Assembly (NCBI GenBank): GCA_019247895.1
Contig: JAFBAF010000065.1
Span: forward strand, 1 to 47,222
DNA from: Parafilimonas sp.
GTDB lineage: Bacteria > Bacteroidota > Bacteroidia > Chitinophagales > Chitinophagaceae
Direction of reading: 5' to 3'
DNA: 47,222 nucleotides
The position numbers and the translations under genes are program-made. Below the pieces are notes generated by a model. It had not been told where the DNA came from and ran no database searches. It saw nothing but the letters and a program-made list of their open reading frames with translations. Positions 8,099 through 18,510 of the stretch are shown piece by piece (position 1 is the stretch's first letter; each line of letters begins with the position of its first letter).

Positions 8099-9442
8099 AT
8101 GTATCGACAACTGACATTATATAAAATTGCTTTTTTAAATATTCTTTTAACGGCATTAGTGTTTGTATTGCCTGATCCTGTTTTCCAAACTCCCGTAAAA
8201 ATTGGAGTTTGCATTATGAACGTTGGTTTTCTTGCGCTTGCTTTACACAACCTGCCTGCTTTTTTAAAACGCAATGATAGCAGATTATTAATAGGAAGAA
8301 AAAGAACACTCATTGTATTAAGCTGTAGTGTTTACATTTTTATTATTGCTTTTTCATTCTATTTTCGTTCCGGTAACAGGCAATTATTTATTGTTTATCT
8401 ACTGTGGACGATTGCAATGTCTGTTTTATATCTGTTTGCAAATCCTATCTCAGTTTTTTTGCACAAAATTTTTAAAAAAAGGCGAAGGGTTGCTGTTGTA
8501 GGTTATGATGATACAGCTCATAAACTTGTAGAAAAACTTAAAAGAAAAAGTAACAGTCATTTTATAAATCACTTGGATAATGGTGGCTTTGTGGCCAATT
8601 CAACCGATATAAGAGTATTATCAGAGTACCTGGAATATGCTAAACAAAATAACATAAACGAGTTATATATTTCAATGCCCGATTATGAAGAAGATAATAT
8701 TAGTGTGCTTACAGAAGAAGCAGAAAAGCATTGCATCCGTGTAAATTTTATAGCTCCTCAAAAAGACCTTGCTTCCGGTTTTTACCATGTTTCTTATATT
8801 GGTGGCCTGCCCGTATTACAAAGGTTTCGTGAACCTTTGAAACGTTTGCATAAGCAAATTATAAAAAGAATTTTTGATTTGTTTGTGAGCTCAATGGTTA
8901 TCATTTTTATACTTTCATGGTTAATACCACTGGTAAGTATATTAATAAAGCTTGAAAGTAAAGGACCTGTTTTTTTTAAGCAATTGCGTACAGGAAGGGA
9001 AAATAATGCTTTTATGTGCTTAAAGTTCAGAAGCATGTATGCTAATAACGAATCTGACATTTTACAGGCTTCAAAAAACGATAAAAGAATTACAAAGGTG
9101 GGATCTTTTTTGCGAAAGACCAGCCTTGATGAGTTTCCCCAGTTCTTAAATGTATTTATGGGGGATATGAGTATTGTAGGACCAAGACCACACATGCTGC
9201 ATCATACTCAACAATATAGTGGTAAGGTAAATCACTATATGGTAAGATTATACCTGAAGCCGGGCTTAACAGGCTGGGCACAGGTAAATGGGTATAGAGG
9301 CGAAATAAAAAATATTGAGCTAATGAAGAACAGGGTGGAGCATGATATATGGTATATGGAAAACTGGAGCTTGCTGTTTGATATAAAAATTATGTTTTTA
9401 ACATTACGAAACATTTTAAAGGGAGAAGAAAATGCTTATTAA
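8099..9442 (+). CDS. exopolysaccharide biosynthesis polyprenyl glycosylphosphotransferase (undecaprenyl-phosphate sugar-1-P transferase)
   Basis: N-terminal TM helices plus CoA-binding-like domain, then the sugar transferase core KRIFDLFVSS...KLESKGPVFFKQLRTGRENNAFMCLKFRSM...RKTSLDEFPQFLNVFMGDMSIVGPRPH...KPGLTGWAQVNGYRGE. Confidence 0.95.
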   Translation: MYRQLTLYKIAFLNILLTALVFVLPDPVFQTPVKIGVCIMNVGFLALALHNLPAFLKRNDSRLLIGRKRTLIVLSCSVYIFIIAFSFYFRSGNRQLFIVYLLWTIAMSVLYLFANPISVFLHKIFKKRRRVAVVGYDDTAHKLVEKLKRKSNSHFINHLDNGGFVANSTDIRVLSEYLEYAKQNNINELYISMPDYEEDNISVLTEEAEKHCIRVNFIAPQKDLASGFYHVSYIGGLPVLQRFREPLKRLHKQIIKRIFDLFVSSMVIIFILSWLIPLVSILIKLESKGPVFFKQLRTGRENNAFMCLKFRSMYANNESDILQASKNDKRITKVGSFLRKTSLDEFPQFLNVFMGDMSIVGPRPHMLHHTQQYSGKVNHYMVRLYLKPGLTGWAQVNGYRGEIKNIELMKNRVEHDIWYMENWSLLFDIKIMFLTLRNILKGEENAY

Positions 9443-9553
9443 CAGCACAATGTCAATTACTCACTTATATATTTGCAGCTTAAAAATTACCAGTAGTCTT
9501 TCCAAAATCAGTGCTATTATAATCTGAAAAATTCACTACTTAAAAACCATTTG

Positions 9554-10375
9554 ATGAAGATCAATTTCCGTGCTTTCTTATTATTATTCATAATCCCAGG
9601 TTTCGTAACATGTTTCACATCCTGTAATACTTATAAAAATGTTGCCTATTTTCAGGATTTTGCGGATACTGCAAAGCCTGTTCTCGTCAAAACCGTTCCC
9701 TTTTCTTCACCCGTTATACAAACAGACGACATACTATCTGTTACCATACAAACCATAGATAATGATGTTACTAATATGCTTAATAGTAACAGCAGCTTAA
9801 ATAACTCAACTACTGCAATGCCTGTTGTGGGTAGCAGCAGTGCCAGTACGCCACAAGGCATAAACGGTTATTTGGTTGATAAAGATGGGAACATTGAAGT
9901 GCCCTTTGTAGGCAAAGTACATGTTGCAGGATTAACAACGGCTGAAGCAAAAAATCTGATCTCCGGTGAAGTAAATAAATACTTTAATGATGCAATCGTA
10001 AATGTGCGGTACGCAAATTTTAAAATCACTGTTATTGGTGAAGTTTTAAAGCCTTCAACATATGTTATACCTAATGAAAAGATAAACATTTTTGATGCAT
10101 TGGCTTTGGCAGGAGATATGACAATCTATGGACAGAGAGAAAATGTTCTTTTGGTTCGCGATACATTAAATGATAAAAGGCTCGTTAGGCTTAATCTTAA
10201 TAACAAAGATATAATTAGCTCTCCCTATTTCTATCTGCAATCAAATGATATTGTATATGTGCAGCCGAATAAGCAAAAAGTAGCTGCAACCGATGCTTAT
10301 CGTAATCGCCTGTTTGCACTTGTTGCTGCCGTGCTTACTGTGGTGATTGTATCAGTTAATAAACTTGGTAAATAA
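9554..10375 (+). CDS. Wza-like polysaccharide export outer-membrane lipoprotein
   Basis: Lipobox-like GFVTCFTSCNTYKNVAYFQD; poly_export/SLBB-like GYLVDKDGNIEVPFVGKVHVAGLTTAEAKNLISGEVNKYF...VTVIGEVLKPSTYVIPNEKINIFDALALAGDMTIYGQRENVLLVR. ORF track begins at TTG 9551; ATG at 9554. Confidence 0.9.
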   Translation: MKINFRAFLLLFIIPGFVTCFTSCNTYKNVAYFQDFADTAKPVLVKTVPFSSPVIQTDDILSVTIQTIDNDVTNMLNSNSSLNNSTTAMPVVGSSSASTPQGINGYLVDKDGNIEVPFVGKVHVAGLTTAEAKNLISGEVNKYFNDAIVNVRYANFKITVIGEVLKPSTYVIPNEKINIFDALALAGDMTIYGQRENVLLVRDTLNDKRLVRLNLNNKDIISSPYFYLQSNDIVYVQPNKQKVAATDAYRNRLFALVAAVLTVVIVSVNKLGK

Positions 10376-10396
10376 TTAATAACCAGAAGCGAGATT

Positions 10397-12808
10397 ATGG
10401 ATAATAGTAATAATACAAACGGAGTAAGACCTTTAAAAAAAGACGAAGAATTTGACATAAAAAAAATTCTGCATAAATTTTTAGTGCAGTGGAAATTTTA
10501 TGTGGCAAGTTTGATAGTTATTGCATTTCTGACATTCATGTTTATCAGGTATTCAACACCTTTATATAAAGTGCATGCGCAGGTTTTAATTGAAGATAAC
10601 AGCAGTAAAGGCGGTTCTTCATCGTCATCATCATCTTTCGCCCAAACAAATATGCTTCAAGATTTCAGCGGTCTGTTTGATCTTCAAAATAATGTTTATA
10701 ACGAAATGTCAATCCTGCAATCAATAGACTTGCTGGAAAAAACAATTAATAACCTGCATTTAAACATTGCATATTATAAGAAAGGTGATATCAGGGATAT
10801 AGAAATGTTTAATAAAAGCCCGTTCAGAGTTGATTTCACCCCAACTTCAGATTCAATACTTTTAACTGAATTTGAACTGAGTTTTCCAGACAGTGGTCGT
10901 TCAGCAAAATATTCAATAAAAACAGCAGACAATTCCTTTAAGGCTACTGCGAATTTTGATGATACAATTCAGTCGCCTGTTGGCAAAATTTGCCTTGTTC
11001 GTACCGGGTTCCCGTTTACTGATAATGTTTACAGCTTTACGGTAACTTCCGTTGCTGCAACTATTGCAGACATTCAAAAAAATATGGTTATTTCTATTCC
11101 TGATGATCAAACCACTGTTATCCAGGTAGATTATAATACTAATGTGCCAAGAAAGGGAGAATCTGTGGTGGGACAATTGATTAATGAATACCTGAAAAGA
11201 AACCTGACCGAAAAAAATGAAATATCAGACAGTACAATTGCATTCATTAATAGCCGGATAGGATTGGTTTCAGGTGATCTTTCAGGTATTGAAACCGATA
11301 TAGAGCATTTTAAACAACAAAATAATTTAGCCGATATCAATGCGCAGTCTCAACTGCTCGTTCAAAATAGCTCCGTTTACTATCAAAAATTGAATGAGGC
11401 GGAAGTGCAGCTGAATGTTGTTAAAACAATGCTTGATTACTTGGCTGATGAAAAAAATACAAACAGACCGGTTCCTGCCTTGCTGACGGCAGACCCAACT
11501 TTCCTTGCCTTAATGCAGCAATATAACTCACTTGTATTGCAACGCGAGAGGCTGGCGCTGACAGTAAAGGAAAATAATCCAATTGCTTCTAATATCAATA
11601 CCCAAATTAAAAATGTTAGAAGCGATTTGGTGAAGAGTTTGCAAAGCCAGCAAAAAGCCTTGCAGATAAGTGAGAACAAACTGGCAGAACAAAACAAACA
11701 GGCAGCGGGTGCCATACAAAATGTTCCTGTTCAAGAAAGACAATATGTTGATTTATCAAGAGAGAAAGATATTAAACAGGCTTTGTATTTATACTTGCTT
11801 CAGAAAAAAGAGGAAACCGCAATTACACGTGCCTCTAACCTGCCAAATGCAAGTATAATAGAGGTACCAAGATCAGAATATCTCCCTTACTTCCCAAACA
11901 AATTACTTATCTGCTCTGCAGCAATTTTGCTTGCATTTATTTTGCCAACAGGTTGGATTATTGTAAAGCAATTGCTTTCTAATAAGATTGTTAACAGGGA
12001 AGATATTACTAACCAAACAACAGTGCCTATAATAGCGGAAATTGGCCATTATGATAAAGAAGGCGTGCTCAACATGCAAGAGGGCACCCGCACACCGGTT
12101 GCAGAACAGTTTAGGGTTTTTCGTACCAATATGGATTTTATTGTAAAACAAAAAACCTGCCCTGTTATATTAATAACTTCAACGATTTCAGGTGAAGGAA
12201 AATCTTTTATCAGTTCGGGCTTAGCTGCAGTTTATGCATATAGCGGCAAAAAAATACTGTTGATGGAAATGGATCTTCGCAAACCGAAACTTTCATCAAT
12301 GTTAGGCGTTTCAAATGAAACAGGCTTTACTTCCTATATTATCGGTAACAGGCCTGCAATGGAATATATAAAACCACTTAAAGGATTACCAAACGTTTTT
12401 CTTTTAAGCTCAGGATTAATACCGCCAAATCCTCCGGAATTAATGATGACTGAAAGAATGGATGATTTCTTTACTGAAGTTAAGGATCAATTCGATACTA
12501 TTATTATGGATACTGCACCAATTGGTGCAGTTACCGATGCACAAATCCTCGCAAAGTATTCTGATGTGAATTTGTATGTAATGCGCCAGGAGTACAGTTT
12601 TAAAAATAGCGTGGAATTTTTAAATGAACTTTTGGAAGCAGACAGGATAAGCAAAATGTATCTTGTTGTGAATGACGTTAAAAAGAGTACGAGCTACAGA
12701 TACGGTTACGGATATGGTTATGGCTATGGTTATGGGTATGTGGATAATGGTAAAAAGGGATTATTTGCGAAGAAGTCTAAATCGAGAAAAAGACAACCAG
12801 TGCGGTAA
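10397..12808 (+). CDS. Wzc-like polysaccharide chain-length determinant / bacterial tyrosine autokinase fusion
   Basis: Wzz-type N-terminal domain with TM helix; long coiled-coil; kinase Walker A STISGEGKSFISSGLA, Walker A' ILLMEMDLRKPKL, Walker B FDTIIMDTAPIG; tyrosine-rich tail SYRYGYGYGYGYGYGYV. Confidence 0.95.
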   Translation: MDNSNNTNGVRPLKKDEEFDIKKILHKFLVQWKFYVASLIVIAFLTFMFIRYSTPLYKVHAQVLIEDNSSKGGSSSSSSSFAQTNMLQDFSGLFDLQNNVYNEMSILQSIDLLEKTINNLHLNIAYYKKGDIRDIEMFNKSPFRVDFTPTSDSILLTEFELSFPDSGRSAKYSIKTADNSFKATANFDDTIQSPVGKICLVRTGFPFTDNVYSFTVTSVAATIADIQKNMVISIPDDQTTVIQVDYNTNVPRKGESVVGQLINEYLKRNLTEKNEISDSTIAFINSRIGLVSGDLSGIETDIEHFKQQNNLADINAQSQLLVQNSSVYYQKLNEAEVQLNVVKTMLDYLADEKNTNRPVPALLTADPTFLALMQQYNSLVLQRERLALTVKENNPIASNINTQIKNVRSDLVKSLQSQQKALQISENKLAEQNKQAAGAIQNVPVQERQYVDLSREKDIKQALYLYLLQKKEETAITRASNLPNASIIEVPRSEYLPYFPNKLLICSAAILLAFILPTGWIIVKQLLSNKIVNREDITNQTTVPIIAEIGHYDKEGVLNMQEGTRTPVAEQFRVFRTNMDFIVKQKTCPVILITSTISGEGKSFISSGLAAVYAYSGKKILLMEMDLRKPKLSSMLGVSNETGFTSYIIGNRPAMEYIKPLKGLPNVFLLSSGLIPPNPPELMMTERMDDFFTEVKDQFDTIIMDTAPIGAVTDAQILAKYSDVNLYVMRQEYSFKNSVEFLNELLEADRISKMYLVVNDVKKSTSYRYGYGYGYGYGYGYVDNGKKGLFAKKSKSRKRQPVR

Positions 12809-12844
12809 ATACCTGAAACGAATATAGAGAGTTAAAAAATTTTC

Positions 12845-14254
12845 ATGCCTAAGGGTTTAAAAAATTGTTTGAAAGCGGCTTTTTACATGCTTATGTCTTT
12901 TTTGCCATTAAGCTGGATTTCCATTACACACGTTTCAAGCAATGTGAAATATGATGACTCTAATTTTAAACTTTTCCATTTATCACTTGTGCCATTATTA
13001 ATGGCATGTTTATATAGTTCTTACAGACTTAAGGTTGCGGCATTTGTAAAAAAATACAGGCTTTTAATTGGCAGTTTTCTTCTATTAATGATTATGAATT
13101 TTATATCTACCGGTGTAAATGAAACCGTTTCGCCGCTGGCTGCCATGTATATAGTGAAAAACCTTATCTACTTTACTTTTTTTATTCTTTTTGCAGGAAT
13201 GTGCTTAATGCTGTTTGAATTAGATGAAAAAATCAAAATTATAAGTAGCGGCGCGTTTTTATCTGTTTGTGTATTTATAGTGGTTACAACCTTTACTTAT
13301 AAAGATGGAATCTATATAGTTGAGCTGGTTAAAAATTTTGCTACCGGAAATATAATGGGATTACGTTATGGATTGTTTAAAAACCTATACAATGGCGGAG
13401 CACTTGAAAGGGATTCTGATTTTGCAACTGCATTAATAAATACTATAACCGGCTCCTTCATTTTTGCCCATTTCCTTGCACTTTACGCATACTATAATTC
13501 ACCTTCGCGTTTTTATAAAATCTTAAATATTATTACACTTATATTTTCATTCTTCTTTGTTATTTCAAGTATAAGCAGGTCCAATATCATAGCAATTGTA
13601 TTTGGATATTTTTGTTATTGGGGCCTTGAAATAGTGTTCAATAAAAACATGAAAATTGTTTTTTCGTTGTTGGGCGGATTTATAGTATTAACCTTGATAA
13701 CTATTTTAATATTGTCAAGCAGCGGAGCGCAGCAGGCTCTTTCCGGTACTTCGGCTATGTACCAGCAAAGATTTGGTGATTTAGATGAGAATGTAAGATG
13801 GCAAATGAACAGCCAGGCATTACAAATCGTTTTTTCAAATCCTAAATCTCTGTTTTTCGGGTTAGGCTCAGGAGCCTTGTTATATAGCAATCAATATTCT
13901 TTTATATCTAATGATAAATCTATCCATAACTTTATAATAGGCTCCACTTACCAGGCGGGCATTTTTGGTTTGGTATTAAGTTGCATGTTTTATTTTACAC
14001 AGCTATTTTGTTTAATAAAATATGCACCCATCTTGTCAAGGTATAAAAAGGTTTTTGTTATTACCGGTGTAATGTCTGTACCGTTAATCCGGCAAATGGA
14101 ATCAGGAAATAGCGGTTCACTCACATTGCAGGAATGGTTTTGCCTGGCATTCTTTTTAGGGTTTGTTTTAAGTACGTTAAACATTTCATCTGAAAAGCGC
14201 TCTATCAGGTTAACCAGTAATGGTTTTGTTGCTAAAAGTTTGCTGCAAACTTAG
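12845..14254 (+). CDS. Wzy-like polysaccharide polymerase / O-antigen ligase family membrane protein
   Basis: Polytopic membrane protein; large central loop followed by RWQMNSQALQIVFSNPKSLFFGLGSGALLY...SIHNFIIGSTYQAGIFGLVLS, typical of the Wzy_C/O-antigen ligase fold; sits directly after the Wzc-like gene. Confidence 0.75.
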   Translation: MPKGLKNCLKAAFYMLMSFLPLSWISITHVSSNVKYDDSNFKLFHLSLVPLLMACLYSSYRLKVAAFVKKYRLLIGSFLLLMIMNFISTGVNETVSPLAAMYIVKNLIYFTFFILFAGMCLMLFELDEKIKIISSGAFLSVCVFIVVTTFTYKDGIYIVELVKNFATGNIMGLRYGLFKNLYNGGALERDSDFATALINTITGSFIFAHFLALYAYYNSPSRFYKILNIITLIFSFFFVISSISRSNIIAIVFGYFCYWGLEIVFNKNMKIVFSLLGGFIVLTLITILILSSSGAQQALSGTSAMYQQRFGDLDENVRWQMNSQALQIVFSNPKSLFFGLGSGALLYSNQYSFISNDKSIHNFIIGSTYQAGIFGLVLSCMFYFTQLFCLIKYAPILSRYKKVFVITGVMSVPLIRQMESGNSGSLTLQEWFCLAFFLGFVLSTLNISSEKRSIRLTSNGFVAKSLLQT

Positions 14255-14306
14255 TTATGGCAAAAATGGGAATTGTATTTGCAATAGATGTTTAAATTTT
14301 TTAAGT

Positions 14307-16172
14307 ATGCTTTCAAAAAGCAGTTTTGTTTTTATTTCAGTTTTACTGTCATTTATCGAATGTGGTAACGATACAACCAGGCAATTTTCTGGCAGCAATT
14401 CAAAAGGTTCTTCATTCAAAGTTACAGAATCAGGATTCGTAAGCTTTTTAGAAAATTTTAAAGGTTCATCTGCCGTAAATATTAATAATAGCCCGCGAGG
14501 CGGGAATTTTAAATTAGTTAGTGATAATAAATTGCAAGACGATTATGGAATAACATTTCCTGCAACTGCTAAAGGCAGTAATTGGCACTGGGTTAGGCAA
14601 TATGAAAATGATGAACCTGTAAATATTAAATGGTTTGGAGCTAAAGGTATAGGATTAGCAGGTTACAAGGATGATAGCGCGGCCATAGTAAAGGCCGTAC
14701 ATTCCCTCGAATCAAAAGGTGGCGGCAAATTATATTTTCCTGCAACAAAATCTTTTTATGGATTTAACGGCGATGGTATTTTATTACCGGATAATATAGA
14801 AATATATGGTGATGGCCCGCAATCGGTGATCACACATGTAAATCCTGAAAATGCAGACTATTATAAAGGGGTAATATTTTATACTACAACTTATGGCCCT
14901 GTTGATGCCCAAAGCATTTTCCAGGAACCAATGTTTGAAATAGAAGATGCCAAAAAAGGCGACAATTTTATTGTTTTAAAAACAAAGCCTGATTCATTAA
15001 AATTAAACGATGGAAAACTTATCGGTTTAGGAGGCGGTTTATTTAATAAAAGAGGCCAGTCGAACAAATCACGATTTACACAATTTGAAATAAATGAAAT
15101 TACAAAAGTTGACGGGAATAAGGTGTACCTCAAATATCCGCTTTCTGTGCCTTTGAAAACAATGACAAATAAATCACAGGAAACCGGTAATGCCACTTCG
15201 GTTCCCGTATTGGTAGATATAAACGGAAACCATTCTTTCAATAAAAAATTAAATGCATACGATAGAATCTCAAAGAACATTTATATACATGACCTGACAC
15301 TTGCGCAGGAAGATCACAATTCAATTGCAAATACTCCTTACAACAGCGAAAAGGCTCCTTCAAGTATAATTGGATTGGGCGGCACATTTGAAAGTAAATT
15401 TCAAAATCTTACGCTTGAAGGTTATAATAGCTTTCTTGGTAATCTCTGGAACAGGTGCGACATATCAAATCTTAAAATTTATGCCGTAAGAAAATTTACG
15501 GATTTTGGCTATGGTTCGGCCAATACCAAAATGCATGATATAACCTGGGTTTACAAAGCAAGTAAAATAAGAGAAACAGTGGCTAAGGCTATTGAACCCG
15601 GTGAAAGAAATAAAGATATACAAAGCTTTATTTACATTAATGATGGTACACACGATATAGAAATATATAATGTTAAGGCTTCAGGTAATTGGGATGGTGA
15701 AAATATTTTTCAAATTGCAGGTGGTGCACACCACATCAATATTCATGATGTAGAAATTAATTTACCACAGTTTAATAATGTAAAGGGCGAGGCAGTGAAT
15801 ATAAGAGATGACAATGCAGTTACGTTCTCTCACGATATAAACTTTAAGAACGTAACATTAACATTAGGGAATATTAAGCAATTCGTAACCATAAGAGGAA
15901 CCAACCAGGTGGTTGATGATAAACTTATTCAGTTTGATAATGTAAGTTTTAATGGAAGGCCTTTAAACAAAAATTCGGTTAACATCGCTAATTCTACAGG
16001 TGTTATATTGAATAAAGTATCTGTTTCTAATGGCAATATTTTACTTGATAATTCGGCAGACGCCAAAATAACTAACCTAAATGCGCCAAATTCTGATATT
16101 ATTGATCAAAATAACAGAGGGAAAAAATCTGAAGTTATTGCTTCCAAATACAGGGCTATGCGGAAAATGTAA
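14307..16172 (+). CDS. right-handed beta-helix lipoprotein (pectate lyase superfamily/GH28-related), possible EPS lyase or epimerase
   Basis: NIKWFGAKGIGLAGYKDDSAAIVKAVHSLESKGGGKLYFPATKSFYGFNGDGILLPDNIEIYGDG is a classic pectate-lyase-superfamily N-terminus; C-terminal repeating beta-helix turns. Internal ATG 14307 gives MLSKSSFVFISVLLSFIECGN (signal/lipobox); ORF track starts at 14220. Confidence 0.75.
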   Translation: MLSKSSFVFISVLLSFIECGNDTTRQFSGSNSKGSSFKVTESGFVSFLENFKGSSAVNINNSPRGGNFKLVSDNKLQDDYGITFPATAKGSNWHWVRQYENDEPVNIKWFGAKGIGLAGYKDDSAAIVKAVHSLESKGGGKLYFPATKSFYGFNGDGILLPDNIEIYGDGPQSVITHVNPENADYYKGVIFYTTTYGPVDAQSIFQEPMFEIEDAKKGDNFIVLKTKPDSLKLNDGKLIGLGGGLFNKRGQSNKSRFTQFEINEITKVDGNKVYLKYPLSVPLKTMTNKSQETGNATSVPVLVDINGNHSFNKKLNAYDRISKNIYIHDLTLAQEDHNSIANTPYNSEKAPSSIIGLGGTFESKFQNLTLEGYNSFLGNLWNRCDISNLKIYAVRKFTDFGYGSANTKMHDITWVYKASKIRETVAKAIEPGERNKDIQSFIYINDGTHDIEIYNVKASGNWDGENIFQIAGGAHHINIHDVEINLPQFNNVKGEAVNIRDDNAVTFSHDINFKNVTLTLGNIKQFVTIRGTNQVVDDKLIQFDNVSFNGRPLNKNSVNIANSTGVILNKVSVSNGNILLDNSADAKITNLNAPNSDIIDQNNRGKKSEVIASKYRAMRKM

Positions 16173-16219
16173 TTAATATTTCAGGCCGTAATGCAAACTG
16201 CTGAAATAAAATTGAAAGA

Positions 16220-16993
16220 ATGTTTATAAGTGACAAGTTGATTTATCTTGCTTTACACAAGACTGGCTGTACTCATGTGCTTAAACTTTTAACTTCAACA
16301 CCAGAATTAAATGGCAAAATAATCGGTAAGCATAACACTATATACGATGTTACAAAACAAGATTTGGGCGATCTTAATTCTAAAATAAAAGCAGGCAATA
16401 TCCGAAATCCGTGGGATTGGTATGTATCGCTTTGGGCATTTGGCAGTATGGGTAAAGGTGGTTTGTATGATCAGATTGTAAAGAAAAGTTTTTATCGGAA
16501 ACTAAATTACCCTGTTTCTTTTTTTACACCGGTTGAAGAATGGAAGCACGCTTATTCAAATGCAGAAGATCCCCAGCTTTTTAAAAAGTGGCTTAAGCTG
16601 CTGCTTGTTTCAAGAAGAAAAGATTTGATCGGTTATGGCCAAGGCCGCGCCGGAAGCATAATGGGATTGCTTACTTACAGGTATCTCGGGCTTTATTCAT
16701 ATAATTTTAAAAAACAAAGAAAAGTAATCAGCTCTTATCAGGAAGTATTTGAATTTGATAAACAAAATAATTTTCTTGATTTCTACATTAGAAATGAAAA
16801 TCTTGAAAGCGATTTTAGTTTGCTAATGAACAAACTGGGAATCGAAACCGGGTTTGCGCAACAAATTTCAAACATTCCTAAAACCAATAGTTCTGTTCGA
16901 AAAAATTATAAGGAATATTACGATCAAGAATTAATGGAACTGGTTAATGAAAAGGAAAGATTAATAATAGAAAAGCATAACTATAAATTTTAA
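16220..16993 (+). CDS. sulfotransferase family protein
   Basis: 5'-PSB-like YLALHKTGCTHVLKLL at the N-terminus; 3'-PB-like GNIRNPWDWYVSLWAF. Confidence 0.7.
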   Translation: MFISDKLIYLALHKTGCTHVLKLLTSTPELNGKIIGKHNTIYDVTKQDLGDLNSKIKAGNIRNPWDWYVSLWAFGSMGKGGLYDQIVKKSFYRKLNYPVSFFTPVEEWKHAYSNAEDPQLFKKWLKLLLVSRRKDLIGYGQGRAGSIMGLLTYRYLGLYSYNFKKQRKVISSYQEVFEFDKQNNFLDFYIRNENLESDFSLLMNKLGIETGFAQQISNIPKTNSSVRKNYKEYYDQELMELVNEKERLIIEKHNYKF

Positions 16994-17031
16994 ATGGCGC
17001 AAATATAATTTGCACTTCATCAATAAACTTA

Positions 17032-18351
17032 ATGGCAGCATTCATTTCAAAATTCAAAAAGCTAAGCAAGAAAGAAGAAAACAAGGAACTGATAAAACAT
17101 TCATTTGCCGCATTAATCGCGAGGATTGGTGGCGCCATTGCAGCATTTTTGATGAACCTGGTTGTTGCAAGATATTTAGGAGCAAGCGAGGCGGGTTATT
17201 TTTTTTTAGCAGTTACAATTACAACGTTGATTTCAACAATCGGCCGCATTGGCGCAGACCAAACTATACTCAGGTTTGTAGGTATTTACAGCTCCGCGTC
17301 TGATTGGAATAAGGTGCATGGTGTTTTACGCAAAATTATAAACTGGTCTAACTTAACAACTATTCCGTTAACTGCAATTATCTGCGTTTTTTCTAAACAA
17401 ATTTCTGTATATATTTTTCATAAAGAAGAACTTCAATGGCCGTTGTTTTGGACATCATTATCTATTCCCTTTTTTACCCTGTATAATATATATGGCATGG
17501 CATTGCAGGGAAGAAAAAAAGTTTTACTATCGGTAACCGGCTTAAAGGTTTTAACGCCCGTATTTCTTATCATACTCATTTTAATATTTGCATTTAATGA
17601 TGGAAAATGGGCATCTATAGGTTATACAATTGCCTGTTTTATCAACTTGATTTTTGCTTATTACTGGTGGAGAAAAAAGCTTCCACCTGAATCTGCAAGA
17701 GAAGCAATAGATTCTTCTGCCTTGTGGAAAAGTTGTGGGCCCTTATGGATCGTAGCTATTATGAACGTAATAACTACCTGGGGCGGCCAATTTATAGCAG
17801 GCATTTTTAATAACTCAAAGGAACTGGCACAACTTGCTGTAACCAGAAACACCACTATACTTGTTTCTTTTGTGCTTACCGCTGTAAATAATGTGAGTGC
17901 CCCCAGATTTGCAGTAATGTATAGCGAAGGGAAAATGAATCAATTAAAAAATTACGCAAGAAATACAACCTTATTAATGACGTTAGTTGCTCTACCTATC
18001 ACACTTTTTTTATGGTTTTTCCCCGAATTTATTTTATCCTTTTTTGGAAAGGATTTTAAAGATGGCGCATGGCTTTTAAGAATTTTTTCTATTGGCCAAT
18101 TTGTAAGTGTGATTAGCGGGTCTGTTGGATATTTATTAAACATGACCGGCCATGAAAAAGATATGCGAAATGTAATGGTAATTAATGCAGCACTTTCAAT
18201 AGTGCTGGCGCTGATTTTAAATCCCATCTATGGAATTATAGGATCAGCCTTAGCATCGGCTATAAGTATTGCAAGTACAAATCTTATGGCAGTTGGGTAC
18301 GTAAAAAAGCGATTAGGGTTTAGTACAATAAGCATCTTTGGTTTTAAATAA
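17032..18351 (+). CDS. oligosaccharide flippase (Wzx-like, MATE/MOP superfamily)
   Basis: LIKHSFAALIARIGGAIAAFLMNLVVARYLGASEAGYFFLAVTITTLISTIGRIGADQTILRFV; polytopic ~12 TM; C-terminal polysaccharide-synthesis-type repeats. Confidence 0.9.
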   Translation: MAAFISKFKKLSKKEENKELIKHSFAALIARIGGAIAAFLMNLVVARYLGASEAGYFFLAVTITTLISTIGRIGADQTILRFVGIYSSASDWNKVHGVLRKIINWSNLTTIPLTAIICVFSKQISVYIFHKEELQWPLFWTSLSIPFFTLYNIYGMALQGRKKVLLSVTGLKVLTPVFLIILILIFAFNDGKWASIGYTIACFINLIFAYYWWRKKLPPESAREAIDSSALWKSCGPLWIVAIMNVITTWGGQFIAGIFNNSKELAQLAVTRNTTILVSFVLTAVNNVSAPRFAVMYSEGKMNQLKNYARNTTLLMTLVALPITLFLWFFPEFILSFFGKDFKDGAWLLRIFSIGQFVSVISGSVGYLLNMTGHEKDMRNVMVINAALSIVLALILNPIYGIIGSALASAISIASTNLMAVGYVKKRLGFSTISIFGFK

Positions 18352-18510
18352 CTGCATATTATTTATTTCACTTTGATGCTTACCTCATTTGTAACAGAAC
18401 GTTTGAATATGGCAGAAATTAGTTTTGATTTGCAACTTTATTACATAAAATGCAGGCTTTATATGTATTTGTTCCAAAAGTTTTAAATGCGTAATCCTGC
18501 TTAAATTTTC

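Noticed and set aside
8794-9195. 133-aa minus-strand ORF inside the glycosylphosphotransferase gene
   Set aside because: Antisense to a strongly conserved domain; no recognisable motif; typical shadow ORF.
9468-9475. TATATTTG -7-like box upstream of the Wza-like gene
   Set aside because: No convincing -33 element at the expected spacing; AT-rich background makes chance matches likely.
14891-15280. 129-aa minus-strand ORF inside the beta-helix gene
   Set aside because: Shadow ORF; composition mirrors the coding strand, no family resemblance.
17010-17303. 97-aa plus-strand ORF overlapping the flippase start
   Set aside because: Out of frame with the clear flippase ORF (17032-18351) and without motif support.
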